Assembly (NCBI GenBank): GCA_019695185.1
Contig: JAIBAN010000024.1
Location: 1-64,000, forward strand
Direction: 5' to 3'
DNA: 64,000 bases
From: Blastocatellia bacterium
GTDB lineage: Bacteria; Acidobacteriota; Blastocatellia; Chloracidobacteriales; Chloracidobacteriaceae
Of this stretch, positions 8,623 through 17,195 are shown piece by piece (position 1 is the first letter of the stretch; each line of letters starts with the position of its first letter). The notes under the pieces are model-generated. The model made no database searches. It was not told the DNA's origin and saw nothing but the letters and a program-made list of their open reading frames with translations. The position numbers and the translations under genes are program-made.

Positions 8623-9171
8623 CTATTCGAGACAGGGTTTGTTGGCGGCGGCATCGGCGGCGGTGCGCGCCTCTTCATTGGCCCTTGCGCTCGGTTTGAT
8701 CTTATTGGTCACACAAATCTGCTGTCCGGTAATCTTGGCCACCGCCAGATACGAGGTGACTTTTTCCGGCTTCTCGGAATCTTCGTTTGCGTTTACCCGC
8801 ACGATCAACGCAATGGGCACAAGCTTGCCATTCTGCCTGATGACACGCCATTCGGCTTTCTGACCAACCGTTGAAAAGCCGTTGGTGATGGTATGCCAAT
8901 ATTCCAGTGGATGCTCTTTGCCACCTGGGGCAACCACGGTAACCGACATCCGTGCATCATCGTCGAGTATCAGAAGGTGATAGCCACCGACTCCCGGACA
9001 TTTTGTGATGGAGCTGGCGCGTTCCTGATTGACCTTCACCGTCTGGCATTGGGAGAGGTCGGTATACACACTTTCAACCGTATCCGCAGTGGCAGTCGTG
9101 GGTAGGGATCCCTGAAAAGAACCGGCTCCGGAAAACAGAAGGGCGAGTGCGCAAAGAAAAACTCTCTTCAT
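8623..9171 (-). CDS. Secreted protein of unknown function
   Basis: A 182-residue protein with a clear signal peptide (MKRVFLCALALLFSGAGSFQG). Mature part: VYTDLSQCQTVK, then a stretch that looks beta-rich (YHLLILDDDARMSVTVV, AEWRVIRQNGKLVPIALIVRV), ending in an Ala/Glu-rich tail. Cys residues (CQT, KCPG, ICVT, KPCLE) may form disulfides in the periplasm. A GAGGT ribosome site sits five bases before the ATG at 9171. I do not recognise the family. It converges on the kinase-ankyrin gene. Confidence 0.7.
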   Translation of the reverse strand: MKRVFLCALALLFSGAGSFQGSLPTTATADTVESVYTDLSQCQTVKVNQERASSITKCPGVGGYHLLILDDDARMSVTVVAPGGKEHPLEYWHTITNGFSTVGQKAEWRVIRQNGKLVPIALIVRVNANEDSEKPEKVTSYLAVAKITGQQICVTNKIKPSARANEEARTAADAAANKPCLE

Positions 9172-9271
9172 TGATACCTCAACAATTTTCGATTTAGTTG
9201 CCTGCTACCGTAGGCGGTACGGACATGTACTTTCAAGTTCAATCGGACTACAAAGAAAATTGGAATATTTT

Positions 9272-9369
9272 TTCACCACCACAGACACAGAGAACACAGA
9301 GATTGCACAGAGTTTTTTCTTTGTATTTCTCTGTGTCGCCTCTGTGTTCTCTGTGTCTGTGGTGGTGAA
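9272..9369. repeat. Perfect 30-bp inverted repeat
   Basis: Arms 9272-9301 and 9340-9369 are exact reverse complements over 30 bp, with a 38-nt loop. The arm reads as CACAGA-rich direct repeats (ACCACAGACACAGAGAACAC). It sits between two minus-strand genes. It would form a strong RNA hairpin whichever strand is transcribed. The element at 47218-47314 is built the same way. Confidence 0.9.
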
Positions 9370-9392
9370 TGCCTTCAACCATCACGGTCGTG

Positions 9393-11372
9393 TTATTTGC
9401 GCGCCAGCACCACTGGCGAAGTTTCAGCCGCCCGGATTTTTTCAAAAAAGGTCCGCACCACACCATATTGCTCCGGTGGAATGGTGGTGGTTTTGAGGTT
9501 CAGCCGCCGGGTAAAATGCAATTGACCGTCCTTGACTTCGCAATTTGCCGAATACTGACCAAAAGCGGTTTCCAGTTTCACCGGGTCGGGCAGTTCGTCC
9601 ACGGCAAAACCTTCGGGCAATTTGACCCGAACGGTTTCCTGAAACGCTTCCGAATCAAGTTGAACCGGATATTTTCGGCTGGCCTCGGTCAAAACCAGCC
9701 GCTCATGACGTGACACCACCGCCGGTTTGAAAACCAACAGGCGTTGCTGCATCAACTGCCCGTAGGTGGCTGCGGCAAAATCAATCGCCAGATTGAAGCG
9801 GCCTTCATGCATGGCGTCAGAGGGTTCGATTTTGGTGGTTTTGGCCCCCGTTACCGATTGCGTGACCCAGCGTTCAATCAATTTCAGATAGTCCTGGTGC
9901 GATTTGGCCCGCATTTCACGGCGGGCGGTCACGGCGGCCTGCCCGGTCGCCTGTTCGCGGACCTGAGCGGAAATCGAACCATCGGCAAACAGGACCACCT
10001 CGGTCTGCCGTTGGAGCGCATTGGTTTCGGGCGTGGTAACCGGCATTTTCCACAATCCCCCGGAAGGGCCGGCCACCAGGAGGGCAAAACTCCCCTGTTC
10101 ATGGTCCGGCAGGTCGCCAACCGGAGTTAAATCGTCCGTCGGGTCAAAAATCAAAAGTTTTCCTAACGTCGGGTGTTTAATGGTGGTGGGGACCGTCACC
10201 GCATCGTCCACTTTGACGGCAATAATGCAGTGATTGAATTGCTGCGGCGAAGGCCATCCTTCCTGCACATACGAGGCGTCACCTGAATAAATGGCAATCG
10301 GCCAGGCGGTGATGCCCAGGGTTTTTAACATCGCCCGCATCAGGTTTGCCTTGTCTTTGCAGTCGCCATACGACTTGGCAAAAACATCGCCGGCTCCGTG
10401 CGGGCGGTAGCCGCCTCCACGCCCCAGACCGGTTTGGATTGAGACGTAGCGGACTTTTTGGACGAAATTGCCGATGGCCTGAATCTTTTCAAAATCGGTC
10501 TTGGCTCCGGCTGTCAGCTCCCTGGCCTTGGTGGTCAGGGCATCGTTCGGAGCCGCCTGCGGGTCGCTCATTTCCGAAAGCCAGACGGAAACATCAGTCC
10601 AGTTGGCAAACGATTTGCCCATCGTGCTTTTCCCGGTTGGGGCAAAAAAACTGACCCCTACGCGCGGAGCCAGCGTGGTCACCGGCGGTCTGGCCGGTTC
10701 ATGCAAAATCGGGGGCAAATCGCGCAATTCCCAGGTATAGGAAGTTCCCGCCACCACCGGCTCGATTTTTGCCCGGTTGAAAGTCACGCTTTCCGCCCGC
10801 CAACCCGTCGGCAGGTCAACCAGAAAACGTGATTGCAGAGTCGGCAACCGGTCCTGAAACTGCCATTCGAACTGCGTGAAAACCGAACGGTCTTCGCTGA
10901 CGGTTTCAAACCCGAAAACCGAACCGGCATCGGCATCGTCGGTAGCGGAGATAAACTTGAGGCGGACTTCGTTATACACGTCGTCCTCCACCATCGAAGC
11001 ATCCAGTGTCTGGTCCTTCCCATACTTTTTGGGCTCCAGGTTGGGTCGCAGGAGCCACGCCCGGATGTCACGCACTTTGCCGGAATCCGTGCGGTACAGT
11101 TCCTTGGCAAAGGCATATTCCCGGCCTTCCCGATTCAGCACCCGCACAGCGTAATGAGTCGTGGTGGTGACCTTGCCGTCTTCCTCAACGGCCACCCGAC
11201 GTTCATCCAGCAAAACCACCGCCGGCACGTCTTTCGGATAATTTCCCGGAGTGGGCTGGAGCGATGCCTGCCGCAACCACGCTGGTACGTCATCACCGGC
11301 CAAAGCCGAACTGCCGACCAACAGGAACATGGCACTCAATAAAAATAAGCTTCGCAAAACCGCCTGAAACAT
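9393..11372 (-). CDS. Exported DUF3857/transglutaminase-like protein
   Basis: A 659-residue protein with signal peptide MFQAVLRSLFLLSAMFLLVGSSALA. The N-terminal half matches DUF3857 (VVLLDERRVAVEEDG, HYAVRVLNREGREY). A transglutaminase-like core follows with an intact apparent triad: Cys in KSYGDCKDKA (near residue 335), His in FNHCIIAV and Asp in LLIFDPTDDLTPVG. A beta-rich C-terminal region ends the protein. Start ATG 11372 is chosen from the GAGGTG ribosome site and the signal peptide. Family members are found in Bacteroidetes and Acidobacteriota, and their substrates are unknown. It lies directly downstream of a paralogue that has lost the triad. Confidence 0.85.
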   Translation of the reverse strand: MFQAVLRSLFLLSAMFLLVGSSALAGDDVPAWLRQASLQPTPGNYPKDVPAVVLLDERRVAVEEDGKVTTTTHYAVRVLNREGREYAFAKELYRTDSGKVRDIRAWLLRPNLEPKKYGKDQTLDASMVEDDVYNEVRLKFISATDDADAGSVFGFETVSEDRSVFTQFEWQFQDRLPTLQSRFLVDLPTGWRAESVTFNRAKIEPVVAGTSYTWELRDLPPILHEPARPPVTTLAPRVGVSFFAPTGKSTMGKSFANWTDVSVWLSEMSDPQAAPNDALTTKARELTAGAKTDFEKIQAIGNFVQKVRYVSIQTGLGRGGGYRPHGAGDVFAKSYGDCKDKANLMRAMLKTLGITAWPIAIYSGDASYVQEGWPSPQQFNHCIIAVKVDDAVTVPTTIKHPTLGKLLIFDPTDDLTPVGDLPDHEQGSFALLVAGPSGGLWKMPVTTPETNALQRQTEVVLFADGSISAQVREQATGQAAVTARREMRAKSHQDYLKLIERWVTQSVTGAKTTKIEPSDAMHEGRFNLAIDFAAATYGQLMQQRLLVFKPAVVSRHERLVLTEASRKYPVQLDSEAFQETVRVKLPEGFAVDELPDPVKLETAFGQYSANCEVKDGQLHFTRRLNLKTTTIPPEQYGVVRTFFEKIRAAETSPVVLARK

Positions 11373-11454
11373 ATCGCACCTCATTGAATCCAAGGGAATG
11401 GACGTTTTTTCTTTGCTCCCGACTGACAAATCTCACTTCACATCGTGGAAAATA

Positions 11455-13449
11455 TCAGTTCGTTGCTGCCGCAGCCTGCTTGAGTGTAATCGTGTGGTTG
11501 TCACGCTCATGCACACCGTCAAACAAAATTTTGAGCTGCCCATAGCTTTCCTTCGGAAACAGAATGGCTCCCCCGCCCCCGAAAAAGAATTTGCGCTGGT
11601 AGCGGAGTTCCTTGCCATCGGTCGTGACCTGAATTTTCACGTCATAGTTGCTGATGTTTGCCGCTTTTATCGGATTAGGCGATTCGGCATTGTCAAAAGC
11701 AAAGCCCGCCGGAAGTTCAAATACCACTGAATCTTCTTCCGACCACGGGTAGTGAAAATAAACCGGATAGTTCCGGGCCGTGGTCTGGAACCGGGGTTTT
11801 TTGCCATGCTGGAAGAAACCTGGCTGAAAAAAGAGCCGTTTCCCGGTCCGCTGGGCATACCCCGGCACCTTGATGTGATAGCTGTAGGTAAAAGGCTTCA
11901 CCGGGTCCGTGACGTTTTCAATTTTGATGTTTGAGAGTTCCGCTGTGCTTAATGCGGCTTTGACGTCTTCGCGCAAAGTTTGTTCCCGCTCAGTGGCGGA
12001 TTCTTCGTCATCCTCCTCTTTGCGGACTGCATCCGGATGGCCGGCAAACTGAATCGTGACATCGCCTTCGAGGGTTCCATCCTCTGCCAGTTTGAGTTTG
12101 GCCGACCGTTTGATGAGGGATTTTTCCGGTGGTGAGAGAGGCGTGCGGACAAAAAAGGAATTTTTCTCATCCGGAATGAAGGCTTCGGTATTTTCCTCAA
12201 ACCAATTGAGCATGCCTGGCGGCAGATAGGCTGCGGCAGGGTCATAAAACTTCCAGTCAACTCCAACCCGCACGGCCACCTGGTTGGTAATCAGGAAATA
12301 GTCATCCGGGAAAGTCCGGTCAAAGAAAATACTGTTCCGACTGGAGGTTTCCGTCACCCGTGCATCAAATCCGGCGGCAATGGCCAAAGCGGCAAACAAC
12401 CGGTTGATGTCGCCACCGGTGCCATAGCCCCGTTTCAGCGTATCCGCCGTGTTTCCGCTTTCTTTCAGCTTGGCGCGGGCCTCGTCGGTCATCCCGGAGG
12501 CGTCGTCATTTACATTTTTAATTTTGCGGCAAAAGGCGACCAGCCGTTCCAGTTTCTGTTCCGGCTGGGTTGCATCACCAATGGCGGTCTGCGCGGCTTT
12601 CTTGATGTCGTCGTTGATTTTGAGCCGGTCTTTGGTCTTTTCATAGGATTTCTTGCCATACTCCGCCCAGAATTTGTCGGCTGACGTGCGGGTGTCTTCC
12701 GCATAATAGACCAGAATCCAGGGCCGCACCTGGTCGGGCGGAGGCATGTCGGGTTCCTCGTGGAAGGCCGGCACATTGGTCATGGTCGTGCTATAAAAAT
12801 TGTCCTTGGTCTTGGTGAAAGGCGTGCTTTGGGCGTGAAAAACCTGACAGCGCATGCCGTACGTCGGTATATCTTTAAGCGGGCGCACAAAATACGTCAC
12901 GGACTGAACCGGGATTTCCCGCTGCAGCTCCAGCTTGACGTAATTCGCCAGTTGATTGTTATGAACTTCGCGCCAGCGATATTCGATGATGGCTCCTGGT
13001 TCGACGCTCGGCATGGCAAAGGATTTGGCTTTGACCTTGGCACCGCCCAGTTTGACCACCGTCCGTTCAAAAATGGCGTCTTTTTTGAGTTCCACAATGG
13101 AACCGTCCGGTTTGATGGTGCGGGCGGCAATATTTTCCACTTTGTTCTTGCCGGAAAATTGGATGTCCACCGTGGATTGCGAATCCCGCCCCCGTTCAGT
13201 GAAGATTTTGATGCGGATATAGTTGTCGTAAATGGTGCGCGGCGTTTCGCCGTCAATTTCATCCAACACCTTCACTTCCCAAAACAACACCTCGGCATCC
13301 GCATCCTTTTCCACCACCGGGGTTTTCAGATTGAGCTGGGCCGGAGTCACCGGTTTCCAGTCATCTTTATCGGCCAAGGCAGGGTGTACCCAAACGAGGC
13401 AGCACAGGACCGCCAGAATGCAGCTCAACAGTTGCACACGCAGTTTCAT
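11455..13449 (-). CDS. DUF3857/transglutaminase-like paralogue, triad lost
   Basis: A 664-residue exported protein (signal MKLRVQLLSCILAVLCCLVWVHPALA). DUF3857 occupies the first half (YDNYIRIKIFTERG, IIEYRWREVHNN). In the transglutaminase-like region the segment matching YGDCKDKANLM of the downstream paralogue reads YGTGGDINRLF, so Cys is replaced by Gly; the His segment reads NQVAVRV, and only the Asp (FYDPAAAYLPPG) remains. The fold is therefore probably kept for binding rather than catalysis. It lies 82 bp upstream of its paralogue and is likely co-transcribed with it. An AGAGG ribosome site precedes ATG 13449. Confidence 0.83.
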   Translation of the reverse strand: MKLRVQLLSCILAVLCCLVWVHPALADKDDWKPVTPAQLNLKTPVVEKDADAEVLFWEVKVLDEIDGETPRTIYDNYIRIKIFTERGRDSQSTVDIQFSGKNKVENIAARTIKPDGSIVELKKDAIFERTVVKLGGAKVKAKSFAMPSVEPGAIIEYRWREVHNNQLANYVKLELQREIPVQSVTYFVRPLKDIPTYGMRCQVFHAQSTPFTKTKDNFYSTTMTNVPAFHEEPDMPPPDQVRPWILVYYAEDTRTSADKFWAEYGKKSYEKTKDRLKINDDIKKAAQTAIGDATQPEQKLERLVAFCRKIKNVNDDASGMTDEARAKLKESGNTADTLKRGYGTGGDINRLFAALAIAAGFDARVTETSSRNSIFFDRTFPDDYFLITNQVAVRVGVDWKFYDPAAAYLPPGMLNWFEENTEAFIPDEKNSFFVRTPLSPPEKSLIKRSAKLKLAEDGTLEGDVTIQFAGHPDAVRKEEDDEESATEREQTLREDVKAALSTAELSNIKIENVTDPVKPFTYSYHIKVPGYAQRTGKRLFFQPGFFQHGKKPRFQTTARNYPVYFHYPWSEEDSVVFELPAGFAFDNAESPNPIKAANISNYDVKIQVTTDGKELRYQRKFFFGGGGAILFPKESYGQLKILFDGVHERDNHTITLKQAAAATN

Positions 13450-13616
13450 AGATCGTTTTCCTCTTTGTTAGCGATGTTTTTCTCAAAGCAGCCCGCTGTT
13501 TTTGGGATTCAACGGGTCGTTTTTGGCTGACAAGGGCAGGCAACAGAGATCCAGCCAAGGAAAAATTTCCCTGTTTGTATTTCTGCTTTTACCTGTGTGT
13601 GTCTGTTCTAACGCGC

Positions 13617-14708
13617 TTATTTCTTCTCAATCAGTCGGGCGGAAACCACATACTCCCGGTCTTCGCGCCAGATGCGGATACTGACATTGGTGCCCGGCTG
13701 GGTGCGGGCAATCAAACGGTTAAACTGGCCGCTGGAGGTGACTGGGGTGTCACCCACCGCCAAAATAATATCTTCCCGCCGGATTCCGGCAGAGTCGCCC
13801 GGTTGGTCGCGCTCGACTTTGGTCACCAGCACGCCCCGCCGTTTGGTATCCAGTCCCATTTCCCGGCGGATAATGGCGGAAATGTCGCGGGCTTCAAGCC
13901 CCAGAGTGCTGCGGCGGACAAATCCCTGGTCCCGCAGTTGCGGAGCGATGTCCTTGAGCATGTTGACCGGGATGGCAAATCCCAGCCCCTGGGCCCGAAC
14001 CAGCACCAGTGTGTTGATACCGACCACTTCGCCTTTCATGTTGACCAGCGGCCCGCCGGAATTGCCAAAATTGATGGCGGCATCGGTTTGCAGGAAATCA
14101 TCGTATTCGCCATCCAGGCCGGTCCGCCCCTTGCCGCTGATAATACCCAAGGTAACCGTATGGTCCAGCTCAAAGGGGCTGCCGATGGCAATCACCCAAT
14201 CCCCCACCCGCAGCGCATCGCTGTCACCCAAAGGCAGTGCCTGAATCGGGGTTTTGCCAAAGTCCACTTCCAGCAAAGCCAAATCGGTGGCTTCGTCAAA
14301 TCCGCGCAAACTGGCGTTGAGCGTCCGGCCATCCGGCGTCACCACGGTAATCGGCCCCCGGTTTTTGAAGGCGTCCCGGATGACGTGGAAATTCGTGATA
14401 ATTTGACCGTTGGCATCAAAACAAAACCCGCTTCCGATGGACACGCTGCCGTCTTCCGCCGCTGACTGGACGTTGACGACGGACTGGTCAATTTTATCCA
14501 CGATGTCGGCCACACTGACGGTGGCGGCTAAATTGGTGATGGGTTTGTTTGGCGTGGCAGACTCGGTGGCTGGCTTCTTGCCTGTCGGCTGGGTATGCGA
14601 GGCCCGTTGCGGTTTGGCTTTTTGGGGAACCGGAGTGGCTCCCGCCAAAACCGGGTTGAATGACAGGCAGAGAAAAAAGCAAAGAGTAGAACGGATGAAC
14701 AAAGTCAC
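13617..14708 (-). CDS. HtrA/DegP-type serine protease with one PDZ domain
   Basis: A 363-residue envelope protease. A signal peptide (FIRSTLCFFLCLSFNPVLAGA) and a basic Pro/Thr linker precede the trypsin-like domain, with His in ITNFHVI (about 107), Asp in DEATDLALL (about 139) and Ser in NFGNSGGPL (about 215). A single PDZ domain (RRGVLVTKVERDQPGDSAGIRREDIILAVG) ends it. The start is GTG at 14708, supported by an AGGAG site eight bases upstream and by overlap with the stop of the preceding small gene (GTGA), which implies coupled translation. Expected role: periplasmic protein quality control. Confidence 0.9.
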   Translation of the reverse strand: MTLFIRSTLCFFLCLSFNPVLAGATPVPQKAKPQRASHTQPTGKKPATESATPNKPITNLAATVSVADIVDKIDQSVVNVQSAAEDGSVSIGSGFCFDANGQIITNFHVIRDAFKNRGPITVVTPDGRTLNASLRGFDEATDLALLEVDFGKTPIQALPLGDSDALRVGDWVIAIGSPFELDHTVTLGIISGKGRTGLDGEYDDFLQTDAAINFGNSGGPLVNMKGEVVGINTLVLVRAQGLGFAIPVNMLKDIAPQLRDQGFVRRSTLGLEARDISAIIRREMGLDTKRRGVLVTKVERDQPGDSAGIRREDIILAVGDTPVTSSGQFNRLIARTQPGTNVSIRIWREDREYVVSARLIEKK

Positions 14709-14938
14709 GCAGAGTCTCCTGAACGGTCAAAATCAGTGGTGGTTGATTCGGTGGTCTGGGTTTCTTCGGCAGCCGGAGCATACAGCCGACGGCCCCGGAT
14801 AATCCGGGCCGGGCCATGTGAAGGACGCCGGCCAGACCGAATCATTTCGGCAAACAAGTCTACATCATAGTCACATTCGCGTGCCATCTCCTCCCGGATT
14901 GCGTGAAGTTCTTCTAAAAAACGAGGTTTCCGATACAT
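14705..14938 (-). CDS. Small conserved-looking protein coupled to htrA-like gene
   Basis: A 77-residue hydrophilic protein starting MYRKPRFLEELHAIREEMAR, with CDYDVDLFAEMIRSGRRP and a basic stretch ARIIRGRRLYAP. The helical N-terminus and length recall small antitoxin-like or adaptor proteins, but I cannot name a family. Start ATG 14938 is preferred; the frame is open for 21 more codons that would run into the LRR gene upstream. Its TGA stop overlaps the GTG start of the protease. Cell location is presumably cytoplasmic. Confidence 0.6.
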   Translation of the reverse strand: MYRKPRFLEELHAIREEMARECDYDVDLFAEMIRSGRRPSHGPARIIRGRRLYAPAAEETQTTESTTTDFDRSGDSA

Positions 14939-14960
14939 AGCAACAAACCTGCCAAAATGG

Positions 14961-15539
14961 TTATGGTTGAGGAACCTGATACCGTTCCAGTTTGACCCCA
15001 CGGGAGTGCAGTGCGGTCAGTACCCCATGAACCCGGTTGAGAGCGGCTTTGGTCATCCCCCGAGGTGGATTCCAAGCCAGCCGGTTGAGGGCCGGAAGCT
15101 CCAGCAACGGAGCCAAATCAACCACCGCCGTACCGGCCACGTTCAGATATTCCAAAGCCGGCAAGCCTGCCAGCGGAGCCAGGTTTTTGAGACGGGCATT
15201 GAGGTCCAACACCAGCACCCGCAATTTGGTTAATCCCGCCAATGGTTTCAGGTCGGTGACCTGATTTTGCACCAGCCAGATTTCCTCAAGCTGGGTGAGC
15301 CCGGCCAGGGGGCGCAAATTTTTGACGCCGTTTCCGTCAAACAGCAGTTCTTTCAGGTTGACGCAATATTCAATCCCTGAAAGGTCGTAAACGGCCCGCC
15401 AATATGCACCGGCTTCCGCTCGGTATTCACTCCAATCAAGGGTTTTGACCTGCTTCAACGTCTCGTCGTTCAGGTCGTTCCCAATTTGTTCGCGCAAGGC
15501 CACCCGCAGGTCGCCATCCTTGACATTAACGTATTTCAT
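14961..15539 (-). CDS. Leucine-rich repeat protein
   Basis: A 192-residue protein without signal peptide. After a helical cap (residues 1-50), there are about five internalin-type repeats of roughly 22 residues: YCVNLKELLFDGNGVKNL, RPLAGLTQLEEIWLVQNQ, KPLAGLTKLRVLVLDLNA, APLAGLPALEYLNVAGTA, APLLELPALNRLAWNPP. Such repeats bind proteins; the partner is not known. It lies 22 bp upstream of the 77-residue gene and htrA-like gene on the same strand, so the three may be one transcript. Confidence 0.8.
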   Translation of the reverse strand: MKYVNVKDGDLRVALREQIGNDLNDETLKQVKTLDWSEYRAEAGAYWRAVYDLSGIEYCVNLKELLFDGNGVKNLRPLAGLTQLEEIWLVQNQVTDLKPLAGLTKLRVLVLDLNARLKNLAPLAGLPALEYLNVAGTAVVDLAPLLELPALNRLAWNPPRGMTKAALNRVHGVLTALHSRGVKLERYQVPQP

Positions 15540-15646
15540 TCATGGCCTTCAAATATGACCTTGGTCGAAGGTTTTCTTATGCAGGCACTTTTTGAAACCG
15601 CGAAATACGCGGTTAAAAATAAGAAAAAAGCGCTGATTGCCGACCA

Positions 15647-16999
15647 TCACTTCGGCGCGACGACAAAGGTTGGAATGCTCCCGCCCCCGGCACTGACATT
15701 GATGACAGCTTCGGTGGAAGTCCGGGTCACAGCTCCACTCATCACACCGCCCAGATAAAACGGGTTGATGTTGTATTTCATTTCACGGAATTCAAACCCG
15801 TTTTCCGTGCGAATCGGGAACGGTTCGACCGGAGTGGGAACCCGCTCCTGCACGACCCAGCCCGGATGAGTGAGCGCCGTATTGACGGCTGTTTCCCAAT
15901 CCCCTTGACTGGTGACGCTGCCGACAAAAACATTTTTCCCGCCGTAGGCATCTGCCGGTTTCAACACGAACCGTTCGCGTTCCGTCCGCAGGTGCTCGCC
16001 CAGGTCAATCTCCGTCCCGTGAAAATCGGTTTTGCCAGGTCTGACCGCCCGTGTCCAGGGCAGATATTTCCCTAACAGGTGGCGTTCCTCGGCGCTCAGG
16101 TGGCCCAAATAAGCCGGGTCGGTCAAAAACGACATGAACGCTTTGTTTTCACTGATGCGGCAGCGAATAGAATTGATAAAACAGGCCAGCCGGTTCGTGT
16201 AGGCTTCAACGAAGGCACCGCATTCATCCAGTTTTTCGAGCAGTTCACTGGTGACCACCCGCCGATACACCAAATCAATCCGGAAATCCTGGTGGTACAG
16301 TTTCCCCGCGCGGATTTCGAGCGCCCGTGGGTCGGCAATGATGGTGCGATGGCCGTTGGCTTCGAAAAAGTCGCGCAAAATCTCAAAATCCGAAGAGGTC
16401 CGCACTCCCTGCCAGTCAACAATGGCAATATTGGGGTGCTCGGTTCCGCCCCAAATTCCATAGGCTTTGAGCAAAGCCCGAAGCAGGTCCGGACGCGCAT
16501 CATCCGACCGCACCGCGAATTTTTCGCCCAGTTTTTCCATCAACGGCAATTCCAGAAAGAGCCGTGACATAACCGCCGAATAGCCGATACCCGCCGGGGC
16601 ATCATGGTTGAACTCAAGAAACTTGATGTCATCCTCACCGGTCCCGATGAAGGCATCGAGCCGGGTCCAGAACACCCGTTCCTCAAAACCGGGATGCACC
16701 CGCAACAGAACCCGCTCAGCCTGACTCATGCCAAGCGCTTCATAAAGCTGCTCGGCATCGCCGCCAAAGAGTCCCAGTTCCGCCTTGAGCGCAATGGTCA
16801 GGACGTGATGGGCAGCCTGTTCCAGATTGTGCCGAACTGTTGGCGAAAGAAAATGCGGGCGTAAGTGAAACGCCATGGCCTTGCCGGCAAAGCAGATGTT
16901 ATGGGCGACAAACTTTTCCGTCAGCTCCTCATATTGAGCAATGGCACTGGGAATGTCTTGGGCAACAAGGTGGTGAAAGTATTCGATGGCAGGAAGCAT
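15647..16999 (-). CDS. Circularly permuted ATP-grasp-like (glutathionylspermidine synthase-like) enzyme
   Basis: A 450-residue soluble protein. FLEFNHDAPAGIGYS (about residue 125), DLVYRRVV, RFVLKPADAYGGKNVFVG (the ATP-binding Lys strand and glycine loop, about 345-362), WVVQERV and FEFREMKYNINPFYLGG give the order seen in permuted ATP-grasp ligases such as the C-terminal half of glutathionylspermidine synthase. The reaction is presumably ATP-driven amide or ester ligation; the substrate is unknown. The ATG at 16999 abuts a heptamer array, so there is no ordinary ribosome site. No partner enzyme is adjacent. Confidence 0.7.
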   Translation of the reverse strand: MLPAIEYFHHLVAQDIPSAIAQYEELTEKFVAHNICFAGKAMAFHLRPHFLSPTVRHNLEQAAHHVLTIALKAELGLFGGDAEQLYEALGMSQAERVLLRVHPGFEERVFWTRLDAFIGTGEDDIKFLEFNHDAPAGIGYSAVMSRLFLELPLMEKLGEKFAVRSDDARPDLLRALLKAYGIWGGTEHPNIAIVDWQGVRTSSDFEILRDFFEANGHRTIIADPRALEIRAGKLYHQDFRIDLVYRRVVTSELLEKLDECGAFVEAYTNRLACFINSIRCRISENKAFMSFLTDPAYLGHLSAEERHLLGKYLPWTRAVRPGKTDFHGTEIDLGEHLRTERERFVLKPADAYGGKNVFVGSVTSQGDWETAVNTALTHPGWVVQERVPTPVEPFPIRTENGFEFREMKYNINPFYLGGVMSGAVTRTSTEAVINVSAGGGSIPTFVVAPK

Positions 17000-17193
17000 A
17001 GGGTTCGGGATTCAGGGTTCAGGATTCAGGGTTCAGGGTTCAGGGTTCAGGGTTCAGGGTTCAGGGTCTTTTGAATTGAGAATTGAGAATTGAGAATTGA
17101 GAATTGAGAATTGAACTGCAAGTCAAAACCCTGAATTTCTACTATTCGAAAACCCTGAACCCTGAACCCTGAACCCTGAACCCTGAACCCTAT
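17000..17193. repeat. Heptamer composite element, copy C
   Basis: From left to right: GGGTTCA units (17000-17070), a TTTTGAATTGA junction with about six GAATTGA units (17072-17115), a short core containing ACTGCAAGTC and CTGAATTTCT, then TATTCGAAAACCC and inverted CCCTGAA units to 17193. It exactly fills the space between the ATP-grasp start and the DUF4870 stop. The same ordering occurs at 31198-31353, 60512-60683 and, inverted, at 50704-50806. Confidence 0.9.
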
Positions 17194-17195
17194 GC

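Noticed and set aside
16981-17195. CRISPR array suggested by regular short repeats
   Set aside because: The repeats are 7 bp with no spacers between units, and no cas gene lies anywhere in the window.
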